Assembly: GCF_013140855.1 (NCBI RefSeq)
Contig: NZ_JABBPG010000012.1
Coordinates: 1-64,000, forward strand
DNA: 64,000 nucleotides
Source of the DNA: Pseudoalteromonas caenipelagi
GTDB taxonomy: Bacteria > Pseudomonadota > Gammaproteobacteria > Enterobacterales > Alteromonadaceae
Direction: 5' to 3'
Under the pieces are notes generated by a model. That model searched no databases. It saw nothing but the letters and a program-made list of their open reading frames with translations, and had not been told where the DNA came from. The translations under genes were made by a program, and so were the position numbers. Below, piece by piece: positions 1 to 6,834 of this stretch (position 1 is the first letter of the stretch; every line of letters starts with the position of its first letter).

Positions 1-135
1 GTTAGTCTGTTAGTCTGTTAGTCTGTTAGTCTGTTAGTCTGTTAGTCTGTTAGTCTGTTAGTCTGTTAGTCTGTTAGTCTGTTAGTCTGTTAGTCTGTTA
101 GTCTGTTAGTCTGTTAGTCTGTTAGTCTGTTAGTC
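1..135. repeat. Tandem array of the 8-mer GTTAGTCT
   Basis: Sixteen perfect copies of GTTAGTCT plus seven bases of a seventeenth run without a single mismatch from the first base of the window. The array probably continues upstream of the window. Perfect identity suggests recent expansion by slippage. A unit of 8 bp would shift the reading frame if it lay in a gene, but no gene can be assigned to it here. Confidence 0.97.
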
Positions 136-531
136 AATAATAACGATGCTTTCATATAAGTAAATAGCTATCATGAGTAGAGGAATTAACACTACTTTGA
201 GTGCAAGACCCTTATCAACCTAACAAATGGTGTCACACAAAAAACTCATGTGGTTAAGCTATTAGACCTTACATTTTAAACGTTCATTTTTCGCATATTT
301 TAAGTGTTAACTAGGAAATTCTGTCAAGCTTATACATGTAACAATGAGTCATTCGATATAAATTTTACATCATGAAGCTAATCAGGCTTGTAGACGTTAG
401 CCTTTCATTATTGGACAGATATGCATTAGTTAATTTATTAACTAAGTTGCAATGAAACTAGAAAGATATTGTAAAGACTCCTTCTAACAATATTCCCTGT
501 TTATCAAGTAAATCATGTGCAAAATCAATTT
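136..531. other. AT-rich stretch without a recognisable gene
   Basis: I see no open frame with a ribosome binding site, no tRNA and no strong terminator in these roughly 400 bases. The base composition is AT-rich, as in the rest of the accessory region. It may be decayed sequence downstream of the ATPase remnant that ends at 532. Confidence 0.5.
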
Positions 532-819
532 TTATTGTAAATTCAACATTCTAAATAGAGTTTTATTTCTTTTTTTCGCGTCTTGAAGAATTTTATCAAA
601 AGACAATATTTCGAAGTAGATATTGTATGTTGGATGATACCAAATAAAACCATTGTTATCTGATGTTGGCGTATATGAATTATCCTCACAGTAATCTCGA
701 ATGCTCTTTGTCAAATCGCATACTATATAGCAGTAAATAGGTATACCTTTTGCCAAATATAAACTGCGTCCACGGACACCTACATTGTTCTTATCGCGCA
801 GTTTTTTTGCACTTAAGAT
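532..819 (-). pseudogene. C-terminal remnant of a large GHKL/Hsp90-like ATPase
   Basis: The open frame runs on the minus strand from about 864 down to a stop at 532. It has no ATG or GTG start and no ribosome binding site; the only internal start-like codon is a TTG at 754-756. The residues (for example IPIYCYIVCDLT, then GFIWYHPTYNIYFEILSFDK, then DAKKRNKTLF) look to me like the extreme C-terminus of large multidomain ATPases with an Hsp90-like N-terminal domain; this is family recall, not a search. The similarity seems to fade near 810, just inside the left end of the transposase element (820-828), and no N-terminal part is found on the far side of that element. I read it as a gene broken by the insertion or by a later rearrangement. 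The exact family is uncertain. Confidence 0.55.
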
Positions 820-2106
820 GGACAGGCACTTAAAGTCATGCTTAAAATCTCTGACCTTGTCTTTTTAGTCCCTCAAATTCATTTTAATATTAACCGATAT
901 GTTCCCAAAAATAACTTTTCTCACAAAAAAAACCGTGACTTATGTGCTGATTACCTTGAAATTACAATGCAACTCGCACAGTTTCTCGCACCCTGCGCTA
1001 TGTTTTTGTAAGGTGTTTATGTAGTGAATGTTTTATTTTGATTAAGCCAATAATGCTTTGCTGTTTTTGATGCTGCTTCGTCGCTTGTGTTGTGCGCGTT
1101 CACAGTACATATCTAACGAATGCGCTTTGCCTACGGCACCATGAAAAACACGTTCAAACTGGGTGGTCAGTTTTAGCCAGTTTCCGGCCTGAATATTGAG
1201 GCGCTGTAGAATCGGAGCTTGGTGTGGTTCTATATGGCCTCGTTTATCTGCTCGTATGCAGTTCCCAGTGAGTTCAACCAGCTCAAGATAAGGCTTTAAT
1301 TCAAATGGAATACCTTTTGGCATATGTTTTCTGGGACTACCTACAAAGCGGGCGAGTAGTTTAGGTTGTTTGCCTGATGTGGCAGCTTCACAGCGTTTTT
1401 TGATGCTGGTATGTTCTGATTGTTCTGGGGTGCGTGCCATTTGGGCGCGTATTGGGTTTAAATCTACGTATGCCATGCAGGCCAGTAGTGCTGACTCATC
1501 CAGCAAGGCTTGTGATTTAAATCGTCCTTCCCAAAAATGCCCAGTGCATTTATCTTCTTTGTTAGCTCGTCTGGCAATGTGTTCGTTTAGCACACGCATA
1601 AACCAACTGATACTCGCTAGTCGGGTTCTATACTCTTTGATATCTTTACTTAAAAAGAACCGCTGACCTTCATCTAACGCTTCACCATTGAGATATTGAT
1701 GGCTAAGCAGCGTGCCTTTAAACAATTTATGCCAACGCAGTAAAATGTCTCTATCACTGAGTCTTTGTACCTTTTTATCATCTACATACAGCACAATATG
1801 GGTATGGTTACTCATCACCGCATAAGCACAGACATCAATACAAAACACCTGCGCTAAAAACAACAAACGCTCTTCTACCCAGCCTCGTCGATGCTCATAC
1901 GATTTGCCAGTGAGTTTATCTTCTCCACACAAAAACGCACGGCGAACACAACGCGAAACACAGTGATAATACTTAGTATCGGATAGGCTAATTTGACACT
2001 TCCTTGCTAATCCCATCGTTCACTCCTTGAACTGAGAATTGAAATGATTTTTAAGAACTAAAAGCTTAGACAAAAGACCCAAGGTTTCAAGTTTGAATGC
2101 CTGTCC
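820..2106 (-). mobile_element. RAYT-type (HUH/Y1) transposase element with 9-bp inverted flanks
   Basis: The transposase gene at 1042-2016 is bracketed by GGACAGGCA at 820-828 and its exact reverse complement TGCCTGTCC at 2098-2106. The bases just outside each copy are also partly matched in inverted orientation. These are proposed as the recognition ends of the element. About 210 bp of AT-rich sequence lies between the left end and the gene's stop codon, and about 80 bp between the right end and its start. The leader upstream of the gene (2018-2064) recurs as a solo copy at 55083-55130. No target-site duplication was identified, as expected for HUH enzymes. Confidence 0.6.
1042..2016 (-). 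CDS. REP-associated tyrosine transposase (Y1/HUH family)
   Basis: This 324-residue protein belongs to the Y1 transposase group that acts on single-stranded DNA through a 5'-phosphotyrosine intermediate. The N-terminus has the YYHCVSRCVRRAFLCG segment typical of the long marine version. The metal-binding HUH motif is present as N-H-T-H at residues 70-73; the middle residue is threonine instead of the usual hydrophobic residue. The candidate catalytic tyrosine lies in the AYVDLNPIRA motif near residue 181. The start is an ATG preceded by AAGGAG. The gene looks intact and full length. Such transposases are usually domesticated single-copy genes tied to palindromic repeats, not ordinary insertion sequences. 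Confidence 0.88.
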   Translation of the reverse strand: MGLARKCQISLSDTKYYHCVSRCVRRAFLCGEDKLTGKSYEHRRGWVEERLLFLAQVFCIDVCAYAVMSNHTHIVLYVDDKKVQRLSDRDILLRWHKLFKGTLLSHQYLNGEALDEGQRFFLSKDIKEYRTRLASISWFMRVLNEHIARRANKEDKCTGHFWEGRFKSQALLDESALLACMAYVDLNPIRAQMARTPEQSEHTSIKKRCEAATSGKQPKLLARFVGSPRKHMPKGIPFELKPYLELVELTGNCIRADKRGHIEPHQAPILQRLNIQAGNWLKLTTQFERVFHGAVGKAHSLDMYCERAQHKRRSSIKNSKALLA

Positions 2107-2142
2107 TTATAAATTTTTTGTAAATTTTTTGTGATAAATTTT

Positions 2143-2448
2143 TTAGACTAAATGCTCTTTTATAGCTTTAGCCATTTCTAAAATTTCAGGGCCATGCAAA
2201 CCTAGAGTATTACGATTAAGGTTAGCAGCCTTCATGTTTTCAATATGCCTAAGCCAAGCCTTATGGTGTAGCTCATTTCTTTTTATAACACTAATTCTAG
2301 ATTCTTTCGTTTTAATTTTCGTCCAGTTATCATGCTCAGAGTCGATATAGCGATGATAAAGGTAAGAAACGAAAAAAGTAGCGCCAATAGTTGTAAGCAG
2401 CTCCCCCCCTTCAAACGAAAAAGTATGTCTATGAAATTTAGTCACCAT
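2143..2448 (-). CDS. Small hypothetical protein, last gene of a four-gene operon
   Basis: The protein has about 101 residues counted from the ATG that follows GGAG by six bases; an upstream TTG is a worse start. A hydrophobic stretch near residues 17-35 (LLTTIGATFFVSYLY) could be one membrane segment. The rest is charged and rich in His, Lys and Asn, with a NELHHKAWLRHIENM segment. It begins 29 bases after the stop of the HEPN-like gene on the same strand, so co-transcription is likely. I recognise no family and assign no function. A regulatory or immunity role for its neighbour is only a guess. Confidence 0.6.
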   Translation of the reverse strand: MVTKFHRHTFSFEGGELLTTIGATFFVSYLYHRYIDSEHDNWTKIKTKESRISVIKRNELHHKAWLRHIENMKAANLNRNTLGLHGPEILEMAKAIKEHLV

Positions 2449-2477
2449 CACTTTCTCCAATTCAAGAGCTTCAATTG

Positions 2478-3104
2478 TTATTTATCCACGCTTTCCATAA
2501 TTCTTTTAAGCAGCTTTTCTTGCTTTCCTTCCAACACATCAATAAGCTGCTTCGAGAGTTCAGTTATATTTTTTATCATCTTTTTCTCTGCTCCATAAGC
2601 TTTCCAATGAATTGGCAAAACAAATGGTTCAAATCTACTTTTACCGGCCACATCTTCTACGTAAAGGACATAGCCATTCTCAAATGGGTCATCACCACTA
2701 TGAGCTGCAAGGTTATGCCTCATTCTTCGTAACTCATCATGAACAACAATGTAATTCTTAGGTACGAGCTTCCTATTTAACTGAACTCCATGTCGCCCTT
2801 TTGTATCGGCGAAACACTTCCAGTAAGTCGTGAGCATTGAAACAAATAAACTGTGCAGAATTGGTTTATTTTCAGATAATTGAGCCTTTCTATCAAGCAA
2901 AGTCATAGCAATGTTTCCCCAACTCAAAACACTTGCCAAATCAGCAATGATCAACTTATAACCAATATAGCTTTGAGATAACCTGTCATCTAACACTCGG
3001 GTTTGAAGGAGCTTTCGACGGTACGTTACTTTGTGAACTAACTGCCCTTTACCAGAATCAAAGAAAGCTTTAACCTCAAAACCACCAATTTTTTCGTAGT
3101 ACAC
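2478..3104 (-). CDS. Hypothetical protein with a HEPN-like R-x5-H motif
   Basis: The best start is a GTG six bases after AGGAGT, giving 208 residues; a TTG 36 bases upstream lacks such a site. The central part is predicted largely helical. Residues 129-135 read R-H-N-L-A-A-H within DELRRMRHNLAAHSGD, which fits the R-[N/D/H]-x4-H catalytic signature of HEPN-domain ribonucleases and resembles the AbiU2-like and AbiV-like style. HEPN proteins are frequent toxins or defence effectors. Here that role is inferred from one motif and from the accessory setting. It lies 50 bases after the coiled-coil gene and just ahead of the small membrane-like gene on the same strand. Confidence 0.65.
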   Translation of the reverse strand: MYYEKIGGFEVKAFFDSGKGQLVHKVTYRRKLLQTRVLDDRLSQSYIGYKLIIADLASVLSWGNIAMTLLDRKAQLSENKPILHSLFVSMLTTYWKCFADTKGRHGVQLNRKLVPKNYIVVHDELRRMRHNLAAHSGDDPFENGYVLYVEDVAGKSRFEPFVLPIHWKAYGAEKKMIKNITELSKQLIDVLEGKQEKLLKRIMESVDK

Positions 3105-3154
3105 TGAAACACTCCTTTGGTGCTTACAAATTACTCCCAAAACCTGTGCGATTA

Positions 3155-4051
3155 TTAGTTTCCAGCACTTGCTAAAACCTGTTTATATTCGTCAAACATT
3201 ATTTTGAAATTAAACGCTGATTCAGGATGACTTAGCATGTACACCTCATTAAGCCCTGACTTTGAGCTCAGGTGAAGTTCTCCATACTGAACAACAGGAA
3301 TTTGATAGTTGTCAGTATAACGTTTATCTCTACTGCCATCTTTATTTGACATTGCCCAAGTATGGTCAACCACTTCAGAATCACTTGGCACGGATTCACG
3401 TTCTATAAAATTTGTCAGAGTAAATTCTACATCAACATCAAGTAAATCAATCAGAGCGAAGTCATCGCCGTTCTCAACAAAGAGAAACTGAGGAAAGACA
3501 TACAAATCACCACCATTAGCATTTTCTAAATGAAGTGCTTTATAGTCACAGTGTATTTTACTGTTGCTTGTTCTCTTTAAACTGATCTCTCTGCGCTCAA
3601 TGACATTGTCAGCAACTGTTCTTTCTGCAACACGGTCTATCGACTGCGATGTCGTAATATCCCATACTTTCTTTGTGTTAAGAACTTCAGAGAATCTATC
3701 ATCAAGAGTACCAAAAGCGGCTTCAAGCTGGTCAGTAAGCTCAACTTCAAGCCCCAACGTGTGTTTTTCATAGTCTTGCTCTTTTCTCCTTAGTGCCTCG
3801 CTAGTTTTTGCTATAGCTTGTTTTTTTGATTCTATCTTACTTTGAAAAATAAGTTTCAGAGGAACCCAATTAATCCACGAAAGCTCTGACTCCTGCTTTT
3901 TAAGCTGTTCGTTCGCGTCATTGATTTCACTTTTGAGTTTACTCTTTCTACCCTCAATTTCAGTGAGAGTAGATTTTAGCTCATTCAAACTCTGTGATGA
4001 CAACCTTCCTACGGCTTTGCTTTTGAAGTAAATTTTATCGAAATGATTCAT
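3155..4051 (-). CDS. Coiled-coil protein with a globular C-terminal domain, unknown function
   Basis: About 298 residues from the second ATG, which sits seven bases after AAAGGG; the first ATG overlaps that site. Residues about 15-115 are heptad-rich and charged, broken by a hydrophobic turn (SWINWVPLKLIF), which suggests a helical hairpin or a membrane-touching loop. The C-terminal half (about 165-290) looks like a beta-rich globular domain, with segments DLYVFPQFLF, DKRYTDNYQIPVVQYGELH and GLNEVYMLSHPESA. That C-terminal pattern feels familiar from bacterial hypothetical proteins, but I cannot name the family. It is the second gene of the putative operon, between the 71-residue protein and the HEPN-like protein. 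Confidence 0.68.
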   Translation of the reverse strand: MNHFDKIYFKSKAVGRLSSQSLNELKSTLTEIEGRKSKLKSEINDANEQLKKQESELSWINWVPLKLIFQSKIESKKQAIAKTSEALRRKEQDYEKHTLGLEVELTDQLEAAFGTLDDRFSEVLNTKKVWDITTSQSIDRVAERTVADNVIERREISLKRTSNSKIHCDYKALHLENANGGDLYVFPQFLFVENGDDFALIDLLDVDVEFTLTNFIERESVPSDSEVVDHTWAMSNKDGSRDKRYTDNYQIPVVQYGELHLSSKSGLNEVYMLSHPESAFNFKIMFDEYKQVLASAGN

Positions 4052-4180
4052 ATTCATCCCTTTGAAATTATTTTAAATTTCTAGCCAATTTATCAAAACC
4101 TTTGACAAGCACTGTAACCAACTACAACTTTTTATCTTCTGCGACAAAAAGCTCAATCACTCGATTTAATACAGAGTTTT

Positions 4181-4396
4181 TTACTTAACTGAAAAGCCTG
4201 TTGAGCCAGATTTAACGGACTCTTGCCCAAGTTGTAAACCTATGCCGAATGTCTTAACAAGACTTTCGTACAATTGATCCAATAATTCGTCAGAAACTTC
4301 CTCTTTAGGCACTTTTAGTAATACTACCTCGTCTAATTTGAAAACAAATTCCACATCATCATCAATAAGACAAATAGTGAGATCAACTGAGCTCAT
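4181..4396 (-). CDS. Small acidic hypothetical protein (71 aa), first gene of the operon
   Basis: The ATG is preceded by AGGAG at good spacing. The protein is acidic, with IDDDVEFVFKLDEVVLL in the N-terminal half and a Ser/Gly-rich tail. No family is recognised. About 130 bases separate it from the coiled-coil gene downstream on the same strand. Small acidic proteins at the head of such cassettes are often regulators or antitoxins, but nothing in this sequence proves it. Confidence 0.55.
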   Translation of the reverse strand: MSSVDLTICLIDDDVEFVFKLDEVVLLKVPKEEVSDELLDQLYESLVKTFGIGLQLGQESVKSGSTGFSVK

Positions 4397-4458
4397 TTTT
4401 ATCTCCTTGTTAGTAAAGTAAAAAATTATAATTCTTTTGTATTGAGTTCACGCCATTT

Positions 4459-5157
4459 CTATCTATTTTGAATCCTATTCACTATCCACCTATAACTGCA
4501 TGGCTTTAGCTCAACTAAATCAGCCTCGCGCCTTTCAGCGTTGAGCGTATCAAGCTGTTCTAGAAACTGGTCATACACCTTTTGATACCTCACCACCGTG
4601 TGCGTGCGAAGGTATTCGTTTATCACGTCACCAATGAGGTCATGAACTTCTTGGGGCAATTGCTTGGTTCGATTGCCTTTGGCTTTATGCCTTGGTATCA
4701 GTGCGTGTTTATCCCAGCCGCTTTCCACAAAGGCTTTGTTCCAATGGGCTAGCGTTCGCCATGACGGTGGACTGCTGTCGTTTATCTCCACCGCCTTTTG
4801 GGCAATAAATGGTGCTAGCCATTTCTCTGTATAGGCAGGTACGCTCTGCTCAATTGCGCCTTGCACATACTTATAGCGTCGCGCCATTTCTTGTTTGGCT
4901 GCAAGGTCTTCAACTGTCTCCGCTTTAGGCTTTTTAACGTTACTAAGACGCTTAAAGGTTAACTTGGTTGGTAGCTCACGCCGTGCGATGGTTCTGAGCT
5001 GGCCGTTTGACACCAGTTTCTCAAGCCTTGGCTTTGCAAAATTAAAACGTCCGCCGCTTTCAATGTCCGTCAACACCACATCAGTTCCCGCAAAGTAAGA
5101 GCATGAGTGTTCTGATAGGCGTTTTACTAAAATCAGGTCGGGGTTTTGCAAGTCCAT
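4459..5157 (-). pseudogene. Truncated TniA/TnsB-type (Mu-like DDE) transposase, N-terminal part only
   Basis: The 232 residues match the N-terminal DNA-binding part of Mu/TniA/TnsB-type transposases. Diagnostic-looking segments are SPPSWRTLAHWNKAF followed by ALIPRHKAKGNRTKQLP, then a helical segment ending YRWIVNRIQNR and a TAG stop. The rve/DDE catalytic core and the C-terminal beta barrel that should follow are absent, since full proteins of this type exceed 600 residues. The reading frame is otherwise clean. The four-gene cassette lies directly beyond the break. The start faces a repeat-rich putative element end (5180-5309), the usual arrangement in Tn7-like and Tn5053-like elements. Confidence 0.65.
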
Positions 5158-5549
5158 TGTGGTGGCGTTTCCTAAAGCAACGGCAAATCATAGTTCAAAT
5201 AGCGTATACCCTACTTGAACACCACCAATACCGCTTAAAAGTGTTCATTTAGGGTGGTTTAAGGCGTTAGTACGCACTATGTTTATTTAGTCTAGATGCT
5301 AAATGAACAATTTCCATGAGTAAGAGGTATGTAGCTAGGTATTTACCAACATTGTTTACTTTGTTGATTTGTGGGTCGAATAAGGCGCGTGCGGCTTTTC
5401 CAACCTACGAGAACAAGTTAATAAAACACTATTGATTTAATGAACTGAGAATGAGTTTTTAACTTTAAAAAGATAGGAATTAGTATGTTTTAGTATAGTT
5501 TTGAGTACTATCAATAAGACTTACACTACAAACAACAAAAAGAAGAGTT
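5158..5549. other. Intergenic region between the transposase remnant and ffs
   Basis: No gene is visible. The part nearest the transposase (5180-5309) contains several related short motifs: TGTTCATTTAG at 5242, GTTTATTTAG at 5281, the inverse at 5299-5309, and looser TTGAAC-containing copies near 5190 and 5215. The part nearest ffs is AT-rich and contains TGAACTGAGAAT at 5441-5452, a 12-base match to the leader of the transposase gene at 2016. Confidence 0.6.
5242..5309. repeat. Putative transposon end with inverted TGTTCATTTAG motifs
   Basis: TGTTCATTTAG at 5242-5252 recurs as its exact reverse complement at 5299-5309, with a one-mismatch copy of ten bases at 5281-5290. Read on the minus strand, 5309 would be a terminal 5'-TGT, as at the ends of Tn7-like and Tn5053-like elements. 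The start codon of the truncated transposase follows about 150 bp further in. This is inference, since the opposite end of the element was not found. Confidence 0.4.
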
Positions 5550-5663
5550 GGGTGGCAGTCTTACCAGCCACATCTCGGCACACAAGTCACAAGCTGTGGC
5601 TGCTCCCTTCCGGGCCTGACCAGGTTCACCTGCTATTGTTGCGAGAGGACCAATAAGACTACC
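5550..5663 (-). ncRNA. ffs: 4.5S signal recognition particle RNA (small bacterial type)
   Basis: The minus strand carries the hallmark apical loop of SRP RNA: GGTCAGG, then CCCGGAAGGGAGCAGCC. The ends pair with each other: the 5' GGTAGTCTTA (5663-5654) is complementary to the 3' TAAGACTGCC (5563-5554), allowing one G-U pair. The conserved TGTGCCGAGATGTGGCTGG segment is also present, and the length of about 110 nt is usual. It works with Ffh to target membrane proteins to the SecYEG translocon. Any short open frame over this locus is not a gene. The 3' side of ffs borders the accessory region. Confidence 0.96.
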
Positions 5664-5691
5664 ATAGAGGGCCTTGTTTGGCGCGGGAAGG

Positions 5692-5720
5692 ATTATCTCT
5701 ACTTTCGAGGTGAGTTTCAA
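5692..5720 (-). promoter_or_regulatory. Sigma-70 promoter of ffs
   Basis: On the minus strand TTGAAA (5720-5715) and GATAAT (5697-5692) are separated by exactly 17 bases. A GC-rich discriminator follows, as in growth-rate-controlled stable RNA promoters. Transcription would start about 25 nt before the mature RNA, consistent with a 5' leader removed by RNase P. Confidence 0.75.
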
Positions 5721-5778
5721 GGGAAAACTCATTTATTCACGCCGACTGCTGGATGTTTAAGCAGTCGGCGCTTGTGAG

Positions 5779-6678
5779 TTACTGATTAAGCGATTTTTGT
5801 AGGGCACTTAGGCGCTGTTTTACTTTTTCCATATTTTCAGGGCCCATACGCAAAAATTGCTTTTGCGCTTCCGATAGCTGCTCCCACTCTGGGTAAGCAT
5901 AACGGTATGTAACAGAGTCTTTTATCAATGGCACGCTGCTTTTCGGAATAGGTGTATTTAACAGCTCGGTAATGGCTTTGTTGAGTGTGCTATTAAAGTC
6001 AGTGCCTTCATAGCCAATCTCTTCATAGGCTTGTGTGATCAGTGGCTGAAACTTGTCTAACACACGCATCATTTGTGCCGTGCTCATGCTAGTGAGTATG
6101 TCTACATACGGTGTGTAACGCTCAAAGCTATTTGGATCAGTGACCACTATGTCGTCTTCTAGCGCCATAAATGGTTCTTCAGGCTTTTTGACCGGCATAT
6201 GTTTTTCTGCAATTTTACCTTTAGCAAGGTTATCAACAAACACCACGCCACGGCGTACCATGTCATCGCTCACTATCAAAGATAGGGCTTTTTCAGTCAT
6301 TATTTCAGCAACAGTTTGTTTTACCATCTCGTCGCTGTCGTCAAGCGTTGGCAGTGGTACTTCGGTCGATGTTGCAGTTGGCACATTAACAGGCATCTCG
6401 TTGCGCTCCATCTGTGGTGGCTGCGCAACGGGTTCTGGTGCATCTGTGGTTTGCGACTCAACAGGTTTAGATTGAGCCGTGTTAAGCTGCTCAGTGCTTT
6501 GTGGTTGCTGCGCTACCACATCTTGAGAATACTTGGTATTGGTTTGCTTTTGTTCATTTTGCTTTGATAATACAAACACCACAACAATAACCAACGCCAC
6601 TACAACGGTAGCGGCCAGTAACAATTGACTGCGCGATGGTTTAGCGCTTTGAGAATGATCTGCACCGGACTCAGACAT
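5779..6678 (-). CDS. DUF3014 domain membrane protein
   Basis: The 299-residue protein has a short cytoplasmic N-terminus, one membrane segment (about residues 20-40, LLLAATVVVALVIVVVFVL) and a Pro/Gln/Thr-rich linker to about residue 105. The conserved C-terminal domain, with FERYTPYVDILTSM and EEIGYEGTDFN, I recognise as DUF3014. The bulk is predicted periplasmic. The domain occurs in gammaproteobacteria and has no established function. The ATG follows GGAG at good spacing. It is transcribed divergently from the patatin gene with about 155 bp between them. Confidence 0.8.
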   Translation of the reverse strand: MSESGADHSQSAKPSRSQLLLAATVVVALVIVVVFVLSKQNEQKQTNTKYSQDVVAQQPQSTEQLNTAQSKPVESQTTDAPEPVAQPPQMERNEMPVNVPTATSTEVPLPTLDDSDEMVKQTVAEIMTEKALSLIVSDDMVRRGVVFVDNLAKGKIAEKHMPVKKPEEPFMALEDDIVVTDPNSFERYTPYVDILTSMSTAQMMRVLDKFQPLITQAYEEIGYEGTDFNSTLNKAITELLNTPIPKSSVPLIKDSVTYRYAYPEWEQLSEAQKQFLRMGPENMEKVKQRLSALQKSLNQ

Positions 6679-6834
6679 AACAGCTCCATAAAATTAGCTT
6701 GAAAAACAATATTCTTTTGAATATTTAAAAATTAAAACATAAAGTAAAAGTTATAGCACTTATAATGCGATGATAGCAGGACTAATTCTACTGACGAGCA
6801 AATTAGTAAAAAGTTCATTGTTTTTAGAGGATTT

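Noticed and set aside
1-135. CRISPR array
   Set aside because: The repeats are 8 bp and contiguous, with no spacers.
829-1041. A small gene between the left element end and the RAYT stop codon
   Set aside because: Plus-strand frames are broken by early stops and no ribosome binding site is present.
2332-2732. Two plus-strand frames opposite the HEPN-like gene
   Set aside because: They overlap each other, have no ribosome binding sites, and oppose genes with clear ones.
5526-5732. Open frame of 68 codons on the minus strand
   Set aside because: It lies over the 4.5S RNA gene, whose sequence and end pairing are unmistakable.
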